From positions 1 to 64,000 of the forward strand of contig RPFO01000392.1 of assembly GCA_009746045.1 (NCBI GenBank): DNA of 64,000 nt, read 5' to 3'. Positions 57,169 through 64,000 of the stretch are shown here, piece by piece (the stretch's first letter is position 1; each line of letters begins with the position of its first letter). The notes beneath the pieces are model-generated. The model had not been told where the DNA came from, ran no database searches, and saw only the letters and a program-made list of their open reading frames with translations. Origin of the DNA: Mesostigma viride. Taxonomy: Eukaryota; Streptophyta; Mesostigmatophyceae; Mesostigmatales; Mesostigmataceae. Made by a program: the position numbers and the translations under genes.

Positions 57169-57419
57169 GCGAAAAATTGTCCTTAGTTACTCTTAAGAGA
57201 AAGAACGGACAATTTTTCGCCACCCGCCACCCCTTGGCGCGGGTCATGGGAGGTGTTTTGTCAAGGTGTGAGAGTGATGGCGAAAAATTGTCCTTAGTTA
57301 CTCTTAAGAGAAAGAACGGACAATTTTTCGCCACCCTGCCACCCCTTGGCGCGGGTCATAGGAGGTGTTTTGTCAAGGTGTGAGAGTGATGGCGAAAAAT
57401 TGTCCTTAGTTACTCTTAA
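57169..57419. repeat. 110-bp tandem units each holding a 54-nt hairpin (left part of array)
   Basis: GGCGAAAAATTGTCC, a 24-nt loop with CTCTTAAGAG, and the exact complement GGACAATTTTTCGCC form perfect 15-bp stems at 57169-57222 and 57279-57332. A third copy starting at 57389 is cut after its central TTAA (57416-57419) by the transposon at 57420-59139 and resumes at 59140. Units are 110 bp apart, with GGTCAT(G/A)GGAGGTGTTTTGTC between. Confidence 0.93.
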
Positions 57420-59139
57420 CTCGTCGTCTGTCCCAACTCAGTCCTCACAGGAGGACTGAGTTGACAATTTTCAACCGCATGTAGCGACTAGGTGGGGGGT
57501 CCATCCCAAATGTTTTGATGTGGATCGGGGGTGTACTAGATGTCATTTTGTTGGCAAAAATACTGCATATGTGAAAACTTGACCCGAACACCTGAAAATT
57601 ACACGGACGATGGGCACCCCTCGCGAATTTGCATTTTTCGGGATAAGAACGAGTGGGAAAAATTCAATCAAATCCTCGTGCATGAAGAAAAAATATAGGC
57701 ATGTAAACAATATAGTTCTTGAAACGAGGAAAAAAACTGGGCTCGATTTGGCCACTGCAACTGCCTGAAACAATTAAAAAACTCTCAGTCCTCAGGAGAG
57801 GAATGGGGCTTTTGCTAACTTTGCTAGCATGTAAGTGCGGTCATACTACACACCACCGTGGCCACCAACCATCCCAATCAACTCATTTCCCTTCAAGCAT
57901 TACAGGACAACACACTTGCATCATCATACTTCAGGTATATCATACCTTATCATGTAGTGAGAGCCTATGCATGCATGTAGGGAATGGGCTTGGATACCCT
58001 ACCAACAAAGGGTTATGTTATAAGTGTCAACCACCAATATAATGGGTAGGTTAAGCATATTTCCATTGTTTCTAACAACAATAGATATGGCTATAACTGT
58101 TTTGCCTTGCCATGATGTGGCCAACATAGTTGCTGGCACATGATGGCAGTGGTTTGTCACCAAGACTTTTCACTCACCCGTAAAAGCTTGAATGCACCCT
58201 TGACGCGGCCCGTGGCCTCAAAATCATGCAGTATGAACGTAGCAAAAGAATAACTAACATCTATGAAGGTGTTTAAACCTGCACAGCTCCTAAAACCCTG
58301 CACAACTACACTGGGTCAAGGCAAATGCCTGATAACATCATCTGAAAAGGGGGTTTTAGAGAGGGCAGGCAACGGTCAAGAAAGAGCATCAAGACTTGAA
58401 CCTGACAACGCCTCGCAAGCTTAAACTCATGTACGAACATCAAGAAACGAAGAGGCAACGATTATCCGGCTTTACCTGGCACGGCTAGCGTTACCTTGGC
58501 CCAGGCGGTGCCCGCAAAAGTGGCACTTTGCGGCACATAGACCATGACGTGACAGAATGGTCGAAATACTCAAATCTATACTGTCACTCAATTTATTCTA
58601 ATACAATGCATGTTAAAATGTAGAAAGAAACCTATCAGCCATTGAAATTGCGCCGGAAAGCAAGCGCAGTCATCAATTCCGTCGACCTGCCTTATCGCCG
58701 TTTTTTCCAGCAAGAACAGTGCCGACACCGGGTAAATCGCATCCCCGCGAGCTAAAAATGTATTTTTATCATCTTTAGGGCATGTTAAATCTATTTCCTG
58801 AGTTTGGACAGCTAACTCGTCCGCAAACGTAAACTGCATGCATGGGCGCGAGCCGCCATGGCTAGGTCGTGCATTTCCGGAACTCGCGTTTCACGTGGAA
58901 AAGTACCCTTACCACCTGTACTTTGACCGTACATTTAGCCGCTCATACCAAATCCAAAAAAATCGCAAAAATATGTCCAAGAAAGATCTTTTCACGTAGT
59001 ATTTGAATAAATTTTGAGAGAATTTTTTTGTCAAACATTCTGACCGGGGCGAATTTTCTACGAAACCCAAAAACTCGGTCCTCTAGAGAGGACTGAGTTC
59101 AACTCAGTCCTCCGTAGAGGACCAGGGACAGACGACGAG
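57420..59139. mobile_element. TTAA-inserted DNA transposon splitting a hairpin repeat
   Basis: The element ends in a 15-bp perfect inverted repeat CTCGTCGTCTGTCCC and is flanked by TTAA (57416-57419 and 59140-59143). Removing it rebuilds the third hairpin exactly as in the two intact neighbours, so the insertion event can be read directly. Sub-terminal ACTCAGTCCTC palindromes lie inside both ends. The interior (58480-58920) shares a coding relic with the element at 53819-55507. No transposase frame. Confidence 0.9.
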
Positions 59140-59275
59140 TTAAGAGAAAGAACGGACAATTTTTCGCCACCCCCCCCCCCACTGGCCGGCGCTGAGGTGG
59201 CGTGGGTTGTTGGATGTGGCGAAAAATTGCACGTACTTACTCTTAAGAAAAGACCGCCCAATTTTTCGCCATGTC
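59140..59275. repeat. Right part of the hairpin array
   Basis: 59140-59170 is the second half of the split third hairpin. 59218-59273 is a fourth, diverged hairpin (GGCGAAAAATTG...CAATTTTTCGCC with loop CTCTTAAGA). A poly-C run separates them. Confidence 0.85.
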
Positions 59276-59437
59276 CTCGCAGGGTGAGGGAGCCGGCGAG
59301 GGCCGCGCGGCGGGGTGTGACCGGAACCGGATCGACGTCTACTCGAAGACGAGGAGACAGTGAGCGCGACGTCTTGGAGGTTGTAAACCGTTTTTACAAA
59401 GAAATGCATGGCAGAAAAACAGGCTTTAATATTAAAA

Positions 59438-60214
59438 CTACTTATCCGCTCCCTGCAGGAAAGGAGCGATTTCATCCATCGACAGGCCAGACAACGACGT
59501 GATCGAATAATCCTTCTCATCGCCCCACCACGAGGGTTTATACCTATCAAGAAACGCATGCATGTCCGCCTTCGAAATTTCCAAGCAACCACCGCCACGG
59601 CTATTGCCCTTCGCCCCCTTGGCATAAATTCCTAGAGTCGGGTTCAACAAGCTGTTGATGAGACCGCTGCATTGCGCAAAAGACAAACTACCAGCCTCGC
59701 CTGCCCTCCGCCGGTATCCAAATGTTGAGCGCATGAACCAGGCCTTGTCGGCAATTTCGCTATCAATTTTATTCCCTAGTGCAATCGTCTCGTCGCGCGT
59801 CAACTTCATTGTGAGATTGGACGGATCAGCCGTCGTGATGAAGTCGATGATAGGCGTCCCTTCTAGTAGCTTGAGCGTAATGGCCAGAGACTGTGCTAGT
59901 CCAAAACGAGAATACGCCTTCAAATCAAACAAGGACTCTGACTTCTGCAGAATCAACAGATTGTCTCTAAAATGCTCCTTGGTTCCTAGTCCCGTCAACT
60001 TCGAATATTGCCGAACGCCAACGTACGCCTTCCTCCCCATCTCCTTGTCCAGAATTTGAGGGAGCTCGTCGTCGATGAGATCATACGGAATCTCGTACAA
60101 CCGATGAGTCAATTCGTACACCGCCTTCAGACGCATTTCGTACGGTGAAAGTGGAACCGTGCCGCCGATTCTCCCCTCTAGATCCTTGTACTCCTCCTCG
60201 CTCAGAAGCACCAC
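59438..60214 (-). CDS. Virus-like hypothetical protein, 258 aa
   Basis: A single intronless frame that starts 23 bp after the stop of the primase-helicase gene, in the same direction, so it probably belongs to the same viral unit. The protein is acidic/basic balanced and largely helical (YEMRLKAVYELTHRLYEIPYDLIDDELPQIL), with a G/K-rich patch (IYAKGAKGNSRGGGC) near residue 205. No signal peptide or transmembrane segment. I do not recognise the family. Codon use matches its neighbour rather than the GC-rich host exons. Confidence 0.75.
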   Translation of the reverse strand: MVLLSEEEYKDLEGRIGGTVPLSPYEMRLKAVYELTHRLYEIPYDLIDDELPQILDKEMGRKAYVGVRQYSKLTGLGTKEHFRDNLLILQKSESLFDLKAYSRFGLAQSLAITLKLLEGTPIIDFITTADPSNLTMKLTRDETIALGNKIDSEIADKAWFMRSTFGYRRRAGEAGSLSFAQCSGLINSLLNPTLGIYAKGAKGNSRGGGCLEISKADMHAFLDRYKPSWWGDEKDYSITSLSGLSMDEIAPFLQGADK

Positions 60215-60237
60215 CTCCCTGTCCTTGTCTGGATCTT

Positions 60238-62868
60238 CTAGTACCGGAAGCGGGGGGCGTCGATGTCCCCCAACTCCTCCACTGCCGACACCTCCACGCC
60301 GTAGTCCTCCGTCAGTATCTTGATGAGATTTCCCTTGTAATGGGACCTCGACACCGCGAGATCTTGCTGGTTCCGGCAGAAGAGGCGGAATTTGGGACAG
60401 TTTCTGTCATAGATACGCGACTTGTCCGCGCTCCAGTCGCAGACTACGTCGGCGTTGTCGAACAGCAGCTGGATGAGCGCAGTGTCCCCCGCGATCATGT
60501 TCTCGACGATCGTACCGTAGTCCGTTGGAGGCCTGTCAAGAAGCGAAGTCGTGTCTCGATAGAAGATGACCATCTCTCCCTTGACTAAGTGGCGCACCCT
60601 GAAAATTTGCTGGAGGGTTGTCGTGTAGCTCGCGTAGTGGTCCCCGTTGATGAAGAGTCCCACCATGCTGTCGAACGTGTGCTCCGTGTAGCTGACTCCA
60701 ACCGTGATCGTGGGGCTGAAGATCAAAAAGTCCAAGTCAGCCCACGCAGCATTCGCGCCAAACTCCAGATCCTCCTTGCTCGTCAGACTAGTGTAGAGAC
60801 GCCCGTTCTTGCGCTTGTCGATGAAGGGTTTGAGTGCCTCATACGCCATGGCGGCCTCTTTTTTGCCAGACATTGGGCAGAAAATCCTCTCTCCGGCCTC
60901 TATCCTCCTCTCACACTCAGTAACAAACCTGTCCACGCAGACCTTTCGCCAGTTCTTTTCTGATGTCACATCCACCCATCGCAGAGTCCTGTTGGTAGGG
61001 CGCCGGAAGGTGTTGCAATCCACCTCCATAGTATCCGCCGCGCGATAGGCCGCTATGAACTCGTATACCTTTCGAGTAACGGTAGCGTCTAGCGCAATCA
61101 CGACCTTGGACATCTCAATGAGCCTGATGAACTTCCTCAACACCTCGCGCTTGTATTTCATGTGGCCCTGCGAAATCGCGGTGAGGGTGTTATATATTTC
61201 GTCTAGGATGAGGAGATCGAACGGTTGGTCTGTGACGCGCAAGATGCTGTTAAGAACGACCAGCACCCTGTCATCAGACATCATTCCCTTCGGACCGCTG
61301 AGGTAGTGACGGAAATTCGGGTCATTGGACAAGATATGGAACGCGTTGTCCTCCCATGCAATCGTCCTCCCGCGCTCGCCAAGAGACTTGTAGTTGCGAT
61401 CCTCCTCCTTGGACAGGCTGATGTTAGCCACCATGCAGCACACGCGGATACCTGGATCCCTCCTCACCGCCTCGTTGACGAGTTCACGAATCCTCTCAGA
61501 TTTACCTGTCCCGCAGTTGGACTGGACGAGGATGGTGCTCTTGTGCGGGCCTCTAAATAGCGCATCCCAGCTGAAAGGCCTGATTTTCTCGGACGAGTAC
61601 GTGTGAGTGAACGGCACTTTGTCCGAGTCCGCGAGCTTCATCACGGGCGGGGAGATCTCGATGAATCGGTGCTGTGAGTCCTGGTGGCATCTGTACTGTA
61701 CAGCGCCATTAGGGAGTAGCAGGTTATAAGGCCCGTTGTTGTCGTGTATCTTGAGGCAGATCCTGCATAACGGATCCACAGAGTCGACGGAGTACTTGAC
61801 GAACGTTGCGACACCTCGATCGGATTCTTTACAGGTTGTGCGCATATACTTGCATCCAGGCGAAAACTTTTTCATTGCTTCGATGGATGGCGAGATGTCC
61901 AGGCCCCGAGGTGGTGGGATAGTCTTCCCATACCCTCGAAACACTGTATGGCTCGTTTCGGATAGTTCCGCATCATCGACATGGGGGAGCCGGGTCAGTC
62001 CCTCTTCGTTGAAGACAGTCACCAAATATTCGCCGACGTCGGAACTACCCCCTGGGACTGGGCGGAGGTACGCGTCCTCGCCGCTGTCTCCGCGCTTCTT
62101 CATCCCTATCATGCGAAAGGCCCGGTACCTCGAATAGATCATTCTATCGTAGCAAAACTTGATGTCGTGTTTAGGCGCCCAAACGCCAGTTGTTTTCTCC
62201 ACAATCGGGTTCCCGTTCGCGTGCATGTCCTCCCAATCCTCTTTCGAGTGCTGGGACTTGACGAGTCTCTGGCACACCTCAGACTGATATCCTGAAGATA
62301 AATCCATCGCGCACTGAAGAAGAAACGACTGAAAAAGCTCTCCCATCTTGACACGATCCTCCATTGTCGGGATGTAGATCGTCGGCACCGTGACATGAAC
62401 AGAGTTCTTGAAAATGCCGCTCCTGACGCGATGGCCAATAAGGACCCGCATATCTCGCTCTTCCTCGACATTTATCTCGTACACGTCGTTGAAGAACATG
62501 GATATGGCCGCTTTTGCGTACTTCTCCAGCTGGTAGTCGATGGGTTCTTCCGTTTCCCAGTCAAAATCGAAATATGGGACGACGCTCACGTCGGGGGATA
62601 GAATTTCTAGCAAATGCGGATCGCTTGTTGATAACTCCGCATGGGTCTTGATCAAGTCCTCCCTGCACCCGAAAGCGGCATACATGTTCGTTTTTTTGTA
62701 CGTGTTCAGCGCCATGATGTACTTCATCCCACGAGAGCGACCATACGCCTCCGAAGCGTCTTGGGGTTTTTCCTCTTCGTACGAGTACATCACCCCTGGC
62801 GTCCGAGCAAAGAAAGGCGTATCTTTCGACGCGAACCACAGAGGAACAAATTCCGCGGCGGTCGACAT
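60238..62868 (-). CDS. Primase-helicase: AEP primase fused to UL9-like (origin-binding) SF2 helicase
   Basis: From the ATG at 62868 the protein has 876 aa; the frame is open 52 codons further (to 63024), but STAAEFVPLW at 62868 is the likelier start. The N-terminal half has the archaeo-eukaryotic primase motifs: PYFDFDWE (Asp101 and Asp103), NSVHVTV (Ser156, His158) and YDRMIYSRYRAFRM (Asp241). A Zn-binding segment follows (CRIC at 368-371, His375, RCHQDSQH at 393-400), as in UL52-type primases. The C-terminal half is a superfamily 2 helicase: SNCGTGKSE (Walker A, 453-457), LILDEIYN (Walker B, Asp556-Glu557), IALDATVT, and LQQIFRVRHL (motif VI-like). This fusion is known from giant viruses and asfar-type viruses, where it should prime and unwind DNA at replication. 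No introns. It anchors the viral assignment of this locus. Confidence 0.88.
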   Translation of the reverse strand: MSTAAEFVPLWFASKDTPFFARTPGVMYSYEEEKPQDASEAYGRSRGMKYIMALNTYKKTNMYAAFGCREDLIKTHAELSTSDPHLLEILSPDVSVVPYFDFDWETEEPIDYQLEKYAKAAISMFFNDVYEINVEEERDMRVLIGHRVRSGIFKNSVHVTVPTIYIPTMEDRVKMGELFQSFLLQCAMDLSSGYQSEVCQRLVKSQHSKEDWEDMHANGNPIVEKTTGVWAPKHDIKFCYDRMIYSRYRAFRMIGMKKRGDSGEDAYLRPVPGGSSDVGEYLVTVFNEEGLTRLPHVDDAELSETSHTVFRGYGKTIPPPRGLDISPSIEAMKKFSPGCKYMRTTCKESDRGVATFVKYSVDSVDPLCRICLKIHDNNGPYNLLLPNGAVQYRCHQDSQHRFIEISPPVMKLADSDKVPFTHTYSSEKIRPFSWDALFRGPHKSTILVQSNCGTGKSERIRELVNEAVRRDPGIRVCCMVANISLSKEEDRNYKSLGERGRTIAWEDNAFHILSNDPNFRHYLSGPKGMMSDDRVLVVLNSILRVTDQPFDLLILDEIYNTLTAISQGHMKYKREVLRKFIRLIEMSKVVIALDATVTRKVYEFIAAYRAADTMEVDCNTFRRPTNRTLRWVDVTSEKNWRKVCVDRFVTECERRIEAGERIFCPMSGKKEAAMAYEALKPFIDKRKNGRLYTSLTSKEDLEFGANAAWADLDFLIFSPTITVGVSYTEHTFDSMVGLFINGDHYASYTTTLQQIFRVRHLVKGEMVIFYRDTTSLLDRPPTDYGTIVENMIAGDTALIQLLFDNADVVCDWSADKSRIYDRNCPKFRLFCRNQQDLAVSRSHYKGNLIKILTEDYGVEVSAVEELGDIDAPRFRY

Positions 62869-63222
62869 CTTAGAGGTTGTGTGAGCGCAAGAGTGTGGAT
62901 TGTCGTGGGAGAGTCCGCCTTTATTCCCGTGGGAGATCTCCCACGAGGAATCGAATCGTGTCGGCTTGTCGGTTACGTCGTGTCGGTCGACCGTGTCGTC
63001 ATGCAGGTTGAAGTTCGAGACCATTCTGGAAGGTTGTATACCGTATGCTTAGAAAAAAAAAGTTTCGATTAAAAAATTTCAGTTCGTTTAAAAACCACAT
63101 AAACCCTCGAACCTCGACCCTCAAGAAAAATGGTCCCATGGAACTTTTTTATTTCCTGTATAATGCATGCGGTTTAGGATATCATTTTCGACATTCATGA
63201 AAATTTCCCACGGGAAAACTGT
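62869..63222 (-). promoter_or_regulatory. Intergenic region with perfect palindrome, candidate viral regulatory/origin site
   Basis: On both strands CGTGGGAGATCTCCCACG (62928-62945) is an 18-bp perfect palindrome. A half-site CGTGGGAGA lies at 62904-62912 and a related palindrome TTTCCCACGGGAAA at 63205-63218. Between them is an A/T-rich zone (63050-63100) with long A and T runs. Together they could form the promoter of the primase-helicase gene or a binding region for it. Confidence 0.45.
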
Positions 63223-64000
63223 CTACTTTTTCCTCGGCCTCAGCCGACGTCCGCCAGTCTCGCCGCCCTGAGGAGAGGGGCCCCCCGCCTGCCGCTCGTA
63301 AACGGCTCCTGTAAGTACGTCGTGCCCCATCAAGTCACCAGCCCATTTTCGCTTTTTCCACGAAGCGCCCTTCAGGAAACGGGTGATGTACGCCTGCCTC
63401 GTTGCATCAATGCCGTGGTAGATGCGGTTGTACTTCGCAGAATAATACTCGTGCTTCATGTATTCGCCTGGATTTTTTGGGTCCTCGAACACGTACTTCT
63501 GATGAGCTCGAGCCTGCAACGCGTTAATCAGCTTCTTGTACCCGTCTGGAATTTGGTAGTCGTACGTGCCGTACGTCTCTGCCGTCTTAAAACGTTGAAT
63601 TATCATGCGGCGCTCGCTCGGAATGTATCCGTTCTCGTGTGGCTCGAGCTCGCTGATAGAACTGACAACGCGCATTTTGTCGTGGTCGTACCTGGTTGGT
63701 GGCAGTTTCTCGCCGGACAGGTAAATAAGACCCATCAAAGCGGCGTCAGACGTAGGGTCCTTTTTGTACTCGGCGGCGGCGATCCGCTGGAGCTGCTCGT
63801 ACGTATACCTCAGTGGCTTGCTCTCGGCCCTGTCGAATTTCCTGTCGAGGTCGCCGACCTTCAGCTCATTGACTCGAGCAGCGTACGCGTCCGTCACGTC
63901 GCGTGGGAGCCTCTTTTCAGGTGGCATCATTCGATTCACCCCGTTTATCACTCCGAGCAAGTTCTTCTCGTTCTCCCTCCACGCATCCTCTTTCGAGTGT
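63223..64000 (-). CDS. Tyrosine recombinase (integrase) of polinton-like-virus type, partial
   Basis: The frame is open to the window edge, so the N-terminus is missing; 259 codons are visible. The order of motifs fits the catalytic domain of tyrosine recombinases of polinton-like viruses and virophages: LIYLSGEKLPPTRYDHDKMRVV (first Arg, the PPRR-x-DY-like box), MIIQRFKTAETYGTYDYQIP (Lys, fK.A.tyG box), GIDATRQAYITRFL (second Arg, where RH or R would be expected), and LMGHDVLTGAVYER (His and nucleophile Tyr, eight residues apart). Such enzymes integrate viral DNA into host chromosomes. The C-terminal tail is G/R/K-rich. The first conserved His of the HxxR box is not obvious (Asp or Ile instead). 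It lies upstream of the primase-helicase gene in the same orientation. Confidence 0.75.
   Translation of the reverse strand, partial: HSKEDAWRENEKNLLGVINGVNRMMPPEKRLPRDVTDAYAARVNELKVGDLDRKFDRAESKPLRYTYEQLQRIAAAEYKKDPTSDAALMGLIYLSGEKLPPTRYDHDKMRVVSSISELEPHENGYIPSERRMIIQRFKTAETYGTYDYQIPDGYKKLINALQARAHQKYVFEDPKNPGEYMKHEYYSAKYNRIYHGIDATRQAYITRFLKGASWKKRKWAGDLMGHDVLTGAVYERQAGGPSPQGGETGGRRLRPRKK

Noticed and set aside
62869-63024. 52-codon N-terminal extension of the primase-helicase
   Set aside because: It contains the perfect palindrome and has no conserved motif; the ATG at 62868 gives a typical start.

Overview
The window reads as repeat-rich nuclear DNA of a photosynthetic eukaryote, most likely a green alga (inference). 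Three things point there: genes with many short GT-AG introns, a 12-exon Golgi-type PC-esterase (plant TBL/PMR5-like) gene, and a short interstitial run of the CCCTAAA plant/green-algal telomere motif near 57.03 kb. Several non-LTR retrotransposon families and cut-and-paste transposon remnants fill most of the rest. No bacterial operon, rRNA gene or canonical tRNA gene was seen.

Layout. 0-15 kb: simple-sequence DNA, a broken RLE-type LINE copy, a LINE ORF1p gene, a 184-bp satellite, 8-bp minisatellites, a 535-bp palindrome and a tRNA-like repeat pair. 15.4-16.7 kb (- strand): a two-exon gene resembling the mostly bacterial DUF6930 family. 17.7-28.6 kb (+ strand): the PC-esterase gene, whose 12 exons join in phase to 657 codons; its introns hold long microsatellites. 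29-38 kb: nested LINE and ORF1p fragments, including a LINE inside a TA-flanked MITE. 39.7-44.7 kb: a complete 5-kb RLE-type retrotransposon between 14-bp target duplications, with an unusual RING-H2 finger ahead of its zinc fingers, reverse transcriptase and endonuclease. 45-49 kb: a chimeric LINE fragment and a possible three-exon orphan gene. 49.9-59.1 kb: a C-rich repeat block, a hAT-like element with an 8-bp target duplication, two TTAA-flanked elements and a degenerate PHD finger.

59.1-64 kb is a different kind of DNA: compact, intronless, all on the - strand. It encodes an unknown 258-aa protein, a primase fused to a herpes UL9-like helicase, and a tyrosine recombinase of the kind found in polinton-like viruses. 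This looks like the edge of an integrated DNA virus or virus-like element that runs past the window. Next to it lies an array of 110-bp units, each containing a perfect-stem hairpin; one unit has been split by a TTAA transposon. The array could be an origin or the terminal repeat of the element.

The best candidates for something undescribed are the RING-H2 RLE retrotransposon, the viral primase-helicase/recombinase locus with its hairpin array, and the shared 3' hairpin plus microsatellite tail that links several otherwise different retroelement families.
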